Below are positions 55,141 through 64,000 of a stretch of 64,000 nt of DNA, one piece after another. The number at the start of each line of letters is the position of its first letter. The stretch's first letter is position 1. The position numbers and the translations under genes were made by a program. The stretch comes from Endomychus coccineus. Lineage: Eukaryota > Arthropoda > Insecta > Coleoptera > Endomychidae. Under the pieces are notes generated by a model. That model made no database searches and was not told the origin of the DNA. It saw nothing but the letters and a program-made list of their open reading frames with translations. The DNA is taken from contig OY294067.1 of the NCBI GenBank assembly GCA_958510875.1, forward strand, positions 196,592,901 through 196,656,900, given 5' to 3'.

Positions 55141-56488
55141 ATGAAATGTAAAAAACGAAAAGAATATAGGAATGAGAAAAAACACAAAATTATTTTTTAT
55201 TCTTATTTTTTTGTTTAAATGTTGAAATTTGTCATGTAACACCCTATAAAAACATCATGTCACGGTCACATATACACGTTCACACGTCTACATACACTCA
55301 CACATTCATTAAAACTATCATGCCTTCAGGTGCATTTCAAAATATTCAAAAAACCTATATATCGCGCGGGAAATCTATTGTACCGACCCTGGCTTATTGC
55401 CGCTACATAAGATTCCGCGCTAAATTCTCATGATGAATTTCGTTATAGCTTGGAATTGTGGATGAATTCCCGTACGCTGTTCCAAACTCAAATTGCCGAA
55501 GTATTCCTCTGTAATTTGAGTTAAGGTTTTTATCTATAGGCCCAAAATTGGGCCCTTTAGAGCCCCAAACACATTTATTAGGATAGCTTCATTTTTATTC
55601 GACCCAAATCAATCTGCTTAGATTCAGAATACTCGCTATCGAAACCTCTAATGGAGCCTAGAAGTTGGATTACGTGAAAACTGTCCAACCTCAAAAAGTT
55701 TGGATTTTTCCTTGGTTCAAAATTTTCAAAATGGCGCTAAAGCTATGTTTCCGAAGGAAAATGCTCGAATTTTGGATATTATATGCAGAATGATAAAATC
55801 TTTCGAATAATTTTGGTTTCAGATTGATAACATTAGTATTATGTCTGAAATTCGCAAAATACGGATTCTTCAAAATGACCGATTGTGACTTCAAAAAATG
55901 AGATAGGTCAAAATAATAGAAATCAAATAGAAGAAGAATGAAAATACTATCTTTGCACCAAAACAGAATATGAAAACTTGAAAACTCTCTGACATATACT
56001 CAATTTTTCAATGTGCCAAAAACACATTAAATCTTGGGCCCACAACCTCGAATCGACTTGAGACTAAATGCGAAAGTTGCGTATAAATTTTTCCAATAAC
56101 TTTTTCCCGAAAAATTTTTCCATAAAACTCATAGTTTCGTCTCACAACGCAAAAAATCGAAAAATGACCATTTTCGGGTCCAAAAAATTACCATAGTTTT
56201 TCGAGCACAAGGTTAAGCCAAACTTAATCTACACTATCGTGTTGTGAGTGTCGAAATACATAAGAATAAACCAAAATTAGATCTCGCGGAAATTCGGACA
56301 AAAATCGTCGATTTTCATCCTTAGATGCCTGGACTATAATAAAATATTGAAAGGAATATTCTAGTCCAATTAAAATATGAATAATATAAAATGAATTACA
56401 CTTCAAAATTGTAGTGAGTTTATTCAATTTATTATTAAATTCAAAATAATTGAGCCTTCAAAATGGAAGGCAGTCCATTGATCATCAG

Positions 56489-58820
56489 TAAAGGGCGGAA
56501 TATATGCACGTCAATTCAGTTAAAATATGCGCATATATATGCATAGTTTTTCTTCGAAATATGCAACAATATGCATTTATTTGTCAAAATATGCAATCAT
56601 ATGCCTTGAATATAACATGGAAAAATGAAAATAAAGAAACGCCGACTCTTACAAAAATTATTTATTTTACGTAAAATTAAAAGAAAAATATAATAGGTAA
56701 AATTTTTAACCTGAAATAGTATAAAATGCATTTATAACGATATATTTTTCAAAATTTTCCAATAAAAGTGTTCGCCTACTGTCTGCATAAATATGTTTGT
56801 ACAAAGAAAAAGATCTTTCAACATCTACCGATGTGATCTGGCAATATTTTAATTTGGGTAGTAAGTTATAACGCCAAGGTACTACTTCGTTGGATGGTTT
56901 AGTATCAAAAAAATTTTTGACTTCCATTAAATACTTGAAGCCTTCATTCTTTCCCACAATAACTTCGAGTTTACTCCTTACTTGATTTCCTACATCACCG
57001 GGAACTTTTTTGCATTTGTCGGAAAAAGTTTCAACAATATTAATTGATTCTCTCAAACTCATATTCCTACTTTCTAACAAAGTTATCATATCTGGTATAA
57101 AACTGAAATTAACCTTAATAAAAACAAGTTCCTTAGCTAAATTTACATTTTTGAATACTGCTTGACTTTACACACTGTGAATTGTCTTCTAAATCTAAAA
57201 CTATGTCTTTAATGGCTTCAAAATGGTCTGCGTAGGATATCGCGGCCTTAATCCATGTTCCCCATCGAGTAATTACGGGCTCTGGAGGTAAACTAACTCC
57301 TGGTAATTTCTCTCTATAGATCTGCACTCTTAGAGGTGCTTTCAAAAACAGTTTCTTCACATTTGAAATTGATTTGTTCACCAAGGGATATGTTGTTCTA
57401 ATAGTTTCAGCAACTCTGTTTATACCGCGTAAAAGGCAAGTGACATGTACCATATTGGGATAAAATAGTTTTAAGTTTTGGCCTACTTCAACCACATACG
57501 GCGCTGCGTCAGACAAAAACACTGAAAACATCTCTACTGGAACTTGATTTAGTAAAAAAAAATTTGATAGAGACTGCTGAATAAATCGAGTTACGGTCAC
57601 ATTATTTGTTTTGTCTAACTATTTAGAAGATATTAAATATGGTTTCCCTGTCTCATTTTCTTGAAGCCCTCCAATAATAAGATGTGCGATATATCGACCA
57701 CATGAGTCTGTGCTTTCATCAACAATAATATAAAAATGTGCATCGCCCAGTGAAACTTTAATTTCTTCCATTACGGTTTCGTATACTGTTTGCACATACT
57801 TCTTTCTAAGTGTGGATTCGTCAGGGATGTTTTGATTACAATATTTTTGCAAAAAATCTCTGAATTATGTATTTTACAGTTCCTTCAAAGGTATATTTGC
57901 TGCGACTAAAGCTTTGCATAAGTCTTGATGAAACACCTCCTTTTAACTCTTTGGTATGACATTTTGAAATGCGGTTTGCACACACACACTGCTGAACAGG
58001 CACAGATTTATTTTTCTCCAACTTAGCTTTATGCATAGCTGTTTTCAAGTGTTGATCAATTTGGAACTTCTTTTCACAAACAATGATTTTGGCGCAAACT
58101 TTGCAAAACACTTTATCCCCACTAAACTTCAACTCAGGAAAATTTTTAATCCACGAAGCGGCTTTCGGCATTTTAGGCGTTTGGAATAAATATTTTCGAA
58201 ATCACTCTTTTCACACTGGAATCTATCGACAAACTAAACTATACAATATAAATACAAAAAAAGAGAGAGACCACATTTGCTCTCCAATTAGGCACCGAAA
58301 ATGAACAAGACAAGAAGTTCCCTTGGCTTCGGTACTGAATTCCGAACTATAAAAGCAAGCCGCCGCATTCCAACTAGACCCCCGCGCACTGAACAGAAGT
58401 TTCTGTTTGGTGACAATACTTACTACCACCATACACGACTTGGCACCACCAGGGATTATTTAAGTGTGCCAGCGAAATAGACAACATGAGGGGTGGAGCT
58501 TCAACTGAACCTTCTTGTCTTGTTTCTGTTCGGTGAATTAGGCAAGCTGATTACTTGAAAATTCCTAAACATTCAATGAATGCCGGCAATAAACCATATA
58601 ATAATAAAATGGGTCCATAGACCATATAATAATAAAACCTACCCACCTTTTAAATTATTTCAATTACCTGCAGGGTCGCATTTAATCTTTTGATAAAACG
58701 AAAAACATAAAAATATGCACACAAATTTTATTTTTGCTGAAATATGCAATTTTCCATGAAATTTGTAAAAATATGCAAAATATGCAAATATATGCACTTT
58801 GCATATATTCCGCCCTTTAA
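56489..58820 (-). mobile_element. hAT element, complete ends, dead transposase
   Basis: TIRs TAAAGGGCGGAATATATGCA (56489) and its inverse TGCATATATTCCGCCCTTTA (ending 58819), flanked by the 8-bp duplication ATCATCAG at 56481-56488 and 58821-58828. Subterminal regions are rich in ATATGCA repeats. Length about 2.33 kb with one broken transposase gene. Confidence 0.88.
56706..58171 (-). pseudogene. hAT transposase, four fragments
   Basis: From 58171: a BED-type zinc finger (CKVC ... HLKTAMH, residues about 22-47), then 57619-57852 with the first catalytic region (YIIVDESTDSCGRYIAHLIIGG). Next, 57133-57600 carries FLSDAAPYV with the second catalytic region, VTCLLRGINRVAE and ITRWGTWIKAA. Finally 56706-57089 ends with the dimerisation domain (SVDVERSFSLYKHI). 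Stops and shifts lie near 57840, 57610 and 57110. It belongs to the same family as the older remnant at 38830-42016. Confidence 0.82.
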
Positions 58821-58828
58821 ATCATCAG

Positions 58829-59370
58829 TATTGAGAAGTAATGAGTGCATTCAATACTACAGAGAGTGTTTTCTCTCTCTCCTTATATTTTCAAAGATAG
58901 AGGATTTTAGTTTGGTACAGTACCTCAATCTAATAATGAATACATGTTATTTTAATCTATAAAACACGTTAACTCTATGGAATATCAGTTGAGCTAGCTC
59001 CTACAAACAACCTATGAGTTGATGAGTTTGGTTCCTAAGGAACACGTTCGTTCATGCTATCTATGTTCTATCTATTACGTTAATTAATTATCCAGAATGA
59101 AATCATCTGGTATTGAAAGAATGCTAAGAATATGAGCAATATATCTTTGACATTTTGAAACAAAAGAAACAACAAATCATGAAAGTGCAATTGCTGTAGT
59201 TAAACTATATGTGCAAGTACGTCGTATCAAAAGGTGGTGAGTAAAAAACCAAAACAATATCACAAAGGTGTTTTTAGATTGACATCTGTTTGCGTCGAGA
59301 TAGGAACATCTGAATTTCAGTGATTTCGCGGACATGTCCGGCCTTCATGAATTTCTAGTACGCAATTATA
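58829..59370. other. No gene seen
   Basis: AT-rich spacer between the hAT element and the non-LTR remnant. Confidence 0.4.
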
Positions 59371-60851
59371 TTGATTTCAAAAATGAAATGTTCAAAATGT
59401 CTCAGTGACGGTGATCAAAAATCTCGCTTCCACTGTGATCAGTGCAACCGAATTTATTGCCTACAATATTCAGAACCGACAACAACTGAACATAGATGTA
59501 TACTTCTTAAAGAGAAGACATTAATTTTTCAGTGTATCATCTGCAAGAACGCAGACAAGGATAAGGGAATAAATATGAGCTCATTGATGGATAGAAAATT
59601 GATCTCTTAAAAGAAGAAAAATATACTTTTATTTCTGATCTAGAAGCATTAACTGCAATAAATAAGTAAACTCTCAGCGAGAATGTAGCTCACAATGAGG
59701 CAAACAAAGAAATGAAAGAAAAATTTCAGTTCTAGAAAATGTAAGACCAGACCAATAAGGCGATCAATCTACTCTAAATCATTTGAAGAGATGAGTCTGC
59801 AATTTAATGACTGGAGGACTCGAATGATGAAAGACCTGGATTTATTCAAGTCTGAGTTACTTAAAACAAACCTAAATTAACGTTCAGTCAAGATACACAA
59901 GGGACTCAATACAAACATTCCTCCCAACCCACTTAAGGAAACAACTCCCATAAGTCCATTAGCAGTGCAGTATTCTCCTAGTTACAAAAACAATAAAAAA
60001 ATAGAAATAAACACAGAGGTAGAGGAAACTGTTGAGAATATTCCTAAGAAACATCAGGGATAAAATTCTCAAATTCACAACAATGAATTACGAACTCCAA
60101 AATTGAGGAGACAACAAATAGTAAGGAAAACGTGCAAAAGGAATTCTGGACTGAACACATTTACAAAAAAACTGAAAGTAATAGGAAACAAAAGATGGAT
60201 TTACCTTTCACGACTTCATCTAAACACTACCGCAGAAGATATCATTGAATGTCTAAATGAAGAAAGCATAGATTAGTATGAATGTGAGAAATTAATACCA
60301 AAATATGAACCGGCAAGATACTCATCATTCAAAGTAGGTGTTCCAAGTCGATTAGAATCAACCTTTGAATCTCTAGATTTTTGGCCTGAGGGAGCTATTG
60401 TGGATACTCATTACTTCCCAAGAAGCGATAAGAAAGAAAATTTTCGCATTCCAACTTCCGATCCGTAGATGATTCCAGAATAGGAAGGACTAATGTAATC
60501 CTACAGCCTACAGAGGCGCCTAACATACTGGTCACGGAATCCCAGAAATCAACAGTGAAATCTAGAAAAGTTCAAGATGAATGCTTACAAATATTATGCA
60601 TCAATATTCAAAGCATTGATAACAGAGTGCTAGAACTGTCTGTTTTATAAGAAGATACAGAACCGAACATATTGTGTCTTTCTGAGCATTTTCAAAAGTT
60701 TGATAATTTGGAAAAAGTTAACATTGAAAATTATCATTTAATATCTCACTTTTCAAGAACTGTGAAAGATAGGGGCGGAACTGCAATCTATGAGAGAGAT
60801 GTTCAGAAGGGTGTGAAGATTGACACACTAGTAAAATCAATTGAACAACAC
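59371..60851 (+). pseudogene. Non-LTR retrotransposon (Jockey/CR1-like): ORF1 and start of endonuclease
   Basis: Frame 59371-59610 gives a double zinc-binding N-terminus (CSKC, CDQCNRIYC, CIICK). Degenerate charged sequence follows, then from about 60150 an RRM-like segment (WIYLSRLHLNTTAEDIIECL, a stop, LIPKYEPARYSSFKVG) and LDFWPEGAIV. From about 60595 the endonuclease begins with CINIQSID and, in the 60672-60974 frame, CLSEHFQKF, HFSRTVKDRGGTAI. The sequence is cut by the Gypsy-B LTR at 60852. Stops and shifts throughout. Related to, but diverged from, the copy at 43370-45355. Confidence 0.68.
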
Positions 60852-62277
60852 TGTTGTAACCTCCTTCCGCTTGAATGGTTAATTACAAGTGGGGAGGTTG
60901 TCACTTACTGTCCTCTTATGACAGTAACTGACCTGCTAAGGTTTCTTGAGAGTCCAGGTTCCCTTTTTATATAGGTTTTAAAATTGCTGTTTCTCTTTCG
61001 TGTGGATTGCCAAATAAAACAGATATTTCTTGCTTAACTAAGTTTATTAATTATCTCTATTTACATTTACACCAGCTATGTACAATCTATTTACAAAATG
61101 TTGCTAGGAAAAGGCCGTTTCAATGTGTTCGTTTTCCGTGTATAAAATAACGCGCTAATTAGATGTTTTCCTATCGTCGGGAGTCTCCACCATCTGCGTG
61201 AGATGATAGACAAGTTTTTGTCCCTAGGTCTAGAAATGAAATGAATCGCGACAATCTAAATATTTAGTACACTGTTAACTTCGACGGAGCGTGGGTCGTG
61301 TATTCGCTCTGACCTGTATTTCAGACGTAATTTCTTACGGAACGGGGTATAACGGACTAGGTTGATTTGTCAGCTATCGGCTATGACTGACTTAATAATT
61401 TCACAAGTCGGTCTCGGAGAGAATCACCACGTAGCCCCTGAAATCAATTCGCAGAAGCTGGATCGTATTCGTCCAAGCTATAAGGCTTGATTTTTCCAGC
61501 GGTTTCGGCTGTGACTTTATTAACAATTCTACAAATCGGTCTCGGACAATATCCTAACTTAGTCTCTAGAAAAACAATTCGCAGAAGCTGGATCGTATTC
61601 GTCGAAGCTATCAGGATTGTTTTGTAGACTATTGAATTCATAAACAAAGTTCGAATTTGAAATCGGACTTATATACTGGAATGTTAATTCTCTAGAAAAA
61701 CAATTCGCAGAAGCTGGATCGTATTCGTTCAAGCTATAAGGATTGTTTTTCCCAGCGGTTTCGGCTGTGTGTTTATTCACAATTCTACAAATCGGTCTCG
61801 GACGAAATCCTAACTTAGGCTCTAGAAAAACAATTCGCAGAAGCTGAATCGTATTCGTCCAAGCTATCAGGACTGTTTTGTAGACTATTGAATTTATAAA
61901 CAAAGTCCGAATTTGAAATCGGACTTATATCCTGGAATGTTAATTCAATGACTTGAATGGATTTTAAACGGCAATTAATACTCACTCTCTATTTCTCGGA
62001 TTTGCACAATAGCAACGGCTTCGGGTTGTTTAGATTACGGCAGGTCAATCTCGGTGCTGGTCTGGCAAGTCAGTCCCCTTTCGCTATGAAATGGGCTTGC
62101 TTTTATACAGATCGCGGCGTGTGACGTAACGTGAACAGGTGACCGGCTGGCGAATTCTGTTCACCAGTTTTTATACATAGATGTGCACGAAGTTTGATCT
62201 CTTAACTTTGCCTATGTAATTCGATTCTACTGAGATATTCAAATTTATTTGTAAGTAATGAAGAATGCTGCATTACA
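60852..62277 (-). repeat. 3' LTR of Gypsy-B
   Basis: 1,426 bp. The minus strand starts TGTAATGCAGC at 62277 and ends GGAGGTTACAACA at 60852, giving TG...CA ends. It interrupts a non-LTR endonuclease sequence. Confidence 0.75.
61445..61948 (-). repeat. Repeat array inside the Gypsy-B LTR
   Basis: Four CAATTCGCAGAAGCTG boxes at 61445, 61575, 61701 and 61831 form two about 256-bp tandem copies, each made of two related half-units. Short frames inside (61444-61647, 61559-61903) only reflect the repeats. Confidence 0.8.
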
Positions 62278-62296
62278 CACCCCCCTTTCTTTCTTA
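62278..62296 (-). promoter_or_regulatory. Polypurine tract of Gypsy-B
   Basis: Minus strand AAGAAAGGGGGGTG directly precedes the LTR start TGTAATGC, a typical tract. Confidence 0.75.
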
Positions 62297-62737
62297 GAAA
62301 ATTTTCTCCCGAAAATTTTCGAACGTACGATACGTTTCGTACGTCGGCTTGACCTCACAGTCCCACGGTATTTTCACGCGCGCCACAAGCCGGCCGGTTG
62401 GATCATACACCCTATAGTCATGCATTTTACGTAAACGTTTCTTAAAATATGGTTTCTTACTATCTACACTTAATCTATTTATACCACTAACGGTGTCTCT
62501 GTCACTATATTTCAGGGGGTTATTTACACAAGGGGTTGATAGTTTCTTTGGTAAGGACGGTTGCTGCTGGGGTAGATCGGGAGTAGGCGGTGTCATATTG
62601 GGGATCGGCGAATAGTACAGCTGGAGTTCTGGACTTGATTCCGGACTGGAACCAAATAGATCGTGCAGCCTCTTTCCCAGTCGGATGGCAGCCTCGGCGT
62701 CTTTCCCGGGAGTTCTAATTTCCGGAACTGAAGTCAT
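62294..62737 (-). CDS. Gypsy-B third ORF, unknown protein
   Basis: 147-codon frame between the integrase stop (62769) and the polypurine tract. It has a short helical N-terminus (EAAIRLGKRLHDLFGSS), a Pro/Ser-rich middle with PPTPDLPQQQ, a basic stretch (KKPYFKKRLRKMH, about residues 93-105) and a compact C-terminus with YDPTGRLVARV. No signal peptide, membrane segment or zinc knuckle, so it is neither an envelope nor like the Gypsy-A third ORF. The ATG at 62737 is the first in frame. Function unknown. Confidence 0.5.
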   Translation of the reverse strand: MTSVPEIRTPGKDAEAAIRLGKRLHDLFGSSPESSPELQLYYSPIPNMTPPTPDLPQQQPSLPKKLSTPCVNNPLKYSDRDTVSGINRLSVDSKKPYFKKRLRKMHDYRVYDPTGRLVARVKIPWDCEVKPTYETYRTFENFREKIF

Positions 62738-62768
62738 ATTTACTCCTGGGGAAAGAAAATTACATTAG

Positions 62769-64000
62769 TTAACAGTTAATTTTTTTCAAGTCCTTTACAT
62801 GGACTCGAACGGGTTTACGACTAGTTCCATTTTCCAGCTCGACCACTACCGGTGAAATGATTTTCTTCACTTTAAACGGGCCTGCGAACTTCGGGGCCAA
62901 TTTAGCGGCGAAACCTTGAGCTGCCGAGGATAGCGGGTGTTCTTTGCACATGACCTCCTCCCCTACTTTAGGTGCCCAATCGCGCCGTCTCAGATTATAG
63001 TGTCGACTCTGGATAGTGAAGGCTTTATTCAACTGTAATTTGACGAGGTTGACGGCGTCACTCAATTTTCCTAACTGTTCCTCATGTCTAGTAGGATCGG
63101 GGTTTCCATCATCATCGTCGCTACCCGGTCCCTGAACTTCCCGGAACAAAGTCTTCGGGTGGTCCACTTCTCGACCGTAGTTTAAATATGCGGGAGTAAA
63201 TCCAGTTGAGTCATGTCGGGCCGTATTGATGGCAAATATTAATTCCGGCAAATATGCGTCCCATGTACGGTGATCGTCCTCACAGTATTGCGCAATCATC
63301 GTTTTTACCACTCTATTAACTCTCTCTACTGGATTGGCCTGTGGGGTATAGGGAGGGGTGAGTTTATGTTTGATTCCAAACTCTTCTAAAAATTTCCGAA
63401 ATTTATTAGCGACAAACTGGGCCCCATTGTCACTAATTAACACTCTGGGACATCCGAATCTCATAAGCACCCTATCTTTCAGCACCCTCATGACAGTTTC
63501 CGTGTTCGCTGTCCGAATTGCTTGACATTCTGTCCACTTGGTCAGTCGATCCTGCAGCACTACTAAATAATTGTTGGATTTGTTCGATCGAGGTAGGGGT
63601 CCTACTAGATCCACACTCACCATCTCCCATGGTTTGGATATTTTGCTTTGCTGCATGAATCCCGGAAGTGCCTGTTGCGAAGCTTTGTATTTCAAGCAGT
63701 GCTCGCATTTCCTCACATAGCGGGATATCTCCCTGAACATACCAGGCCAGTAGTATCTCTGAGCCACCCTTGCGATTGTTTTATTAATCCCTAGGTGTCC
63801 TGCCGTGTTCTCATCATGACATTCGTACAGAACCCGTGTTCGGGCATTCTTTGGAACACATAACTTCCATGGTTCGGGGGAGGCTCCTTCCGTGTAATCA
63901 TTAGCCTCGTGAGAGTGTCTGTATAGATTACCGTTTTCCACTCGATAATCCGGAAGTAGTTCGGGTTTTTCGTTGACGGCTTCAACTTTCTTTTCCCACC
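62769..64000 (-). CDS. Gypsy-B pol, integrase part (continues beyond window)
   Basis: The frame is open from the right edge through 62769; the ATG at 63941 is internal, not a start. In order: zinc domain with ECHDENTAGHLG and CEHC (all four HHCC ligands present), then the core with the first Asp in VSVDLVGPL and the second in ISDNGAQF. The Glu follows in ANPVERVNR, a helical C-terminal region ends in SRHYNLRRRDW, and a GPY/F-type module (KFAGPFKVKKIISP) closes with basic HVKDLKK. The DDE triad is complete and no stop is seen. It corresponds residue by residue in layout to the broken Gypsy-A integrase. Confidence 0.88.
   Translation of the reverse strand, partial: WEKKVEAVNEKPELLPDYRVENGNLYRHSHEANDYTEGASPEPWKLCVPKNARTRVLYECHDENTAGHLGINKTIARVAQRYYWPGMFREISRYVRKCEHCLKYKASQQALPGFMQQSKISKPWEMVSVDLVGPLPRSNKSNNYLVVLQDRLTKWTECQAIRTANTETVMRVLKDRVLMRFGCPRVLISDNGAQFVANKFRKFLEEFGIKHKLTPPYTPQANPVERVNRVVKTMIAQYCEDDHRTWDAYLPELIFAINTARHDSTGFTPAYLNYGREVDHPKTLFREVQGPGSDDDDGNPDPTRHEEQLGKLSDAVNLVKLQLNKAFTIQSRHYNLRRRDWAPKVGEEVMCKEHPLSSAAQGFAAKLAPKFAGPFKVKKIISPVVVELENGTSRKPVRVHVKDLKKINC

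Larger units (their letters stand above)
52257..56335. mobile_element. Foldback DNA element with long inverted arms
   Basis: Termini TAGTCCAG near 52257 and CTGGACTA near 56335 are inverted copies, flanked by TAA. The left arm (about 52257-53590) is mirrored by 56335 down to 55140 and, beyond an inserted LTR, by about 53965-53877. Landmarks found on both arms: GTCCGAATTTCCGCGAG, a conserved block with GTGTGAACGTGTATATGTGACC, and an Asp-rich coding stretch. The arms are perhaps 1.2-1.3 kb long and diverged. Superfamily unknown. Confidence 0.6.
60852..64000 (-). mobile_element. Gypsy-B: second Ty3/gypsy element, 3' half in window
   Basis: 3' LTR (60852-62277), polypurine tract, third ORF and integrase in gypsy order on the minus strand; gag, protease, RT and 5' LTR lie beyond 64000. 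The integrase frame is undamaged, so this copy may be younger than Gypsy-A. The two elements are related but distinct: different LTRs and unrelated third ORFs. Confidence 0.85.

Overview
The window is a stack of nested transposable elements from a eukaryotic, AT-rich genome. The families present (insect-type Ty3/gypsy with a SAP-like Gag N-terminus, BEL/Pao, Penelope-like, Jockey/CR1-like non-LTR, hAT, PIF/Harbinger and a Polinton-like virus-derived element) point to an insect. I see no conventional host gene.

Layout. 1-734: broken Penelope-like reverse transcriptase running off the left edge. 1081-35970: one minus-strand gypsy element (Gypsy-A) with about 2.07 kb LTRs, split by two younger insertions. 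Its 3' LTR is 1081-3148, its body 14449-20993, and its 5' LTR is cut in two (20994-21667 and 34580-35970). Insertion one, 3242-14448, is an LTR element with equal-length 2,659-bp LTRs that look almost identical, a 4-bp ATAC duplication, no recognisable gag-pol, and an envelope-like ORF before its 3' LTR. Insertion two, 21668-34573, is a 12.9-kb Polinton/adintovirus-like element with about 3-kb terminal inverted repeats (TIRs) and an exact 6-bp ATTGTT duplication. The other Gypsy-A LTR supplies the empty site. Its plus-strand cluster holds a packaging ATPase, a conserved accessory protein, a fibre-like coiled coil, a stub of an integrase, a PLA2-like domain, a penton-like protein and a major-capsid-like protein. 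No DNA polymerase B, protease or complete integrase is visible. Two iteron-like arrays lie between the left TIR and the genes.

35971-48200: small relics, including two hammerhead ribozymes of Penelope type, a GIY-YIG endonuclease remnant, a tRNA-derived SINE, an old hAT split by an LTR/gag fragment, a non-LTR retrotransposon remnant and a foldback sequence. 48200-56335: possible solo LTR, BEL/Pao gag remnant, Harbinger transposase remnant, and a 4-kb foldback DNA element containing a truncated relative of the Gypsy-A LTR. 56489-58820: complete but decayed hAT element with an 8-bp duplication. 59371-60851: non-LTR remnant, cut by a second minus-strand gypsy (Gypsy-B) whose 3' LTR, extra ORF and integrase occupy 60852-64000 and continue past the window.

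Most coding regions are broken. The notable exceptions are the ATPase, penton-like and capsid-like ORFs of the Polinton-like element, the envelope-like ORF, and the Gypsy-B integrase. All assignments come from reading motifs and repeats by eye; no database search was run.
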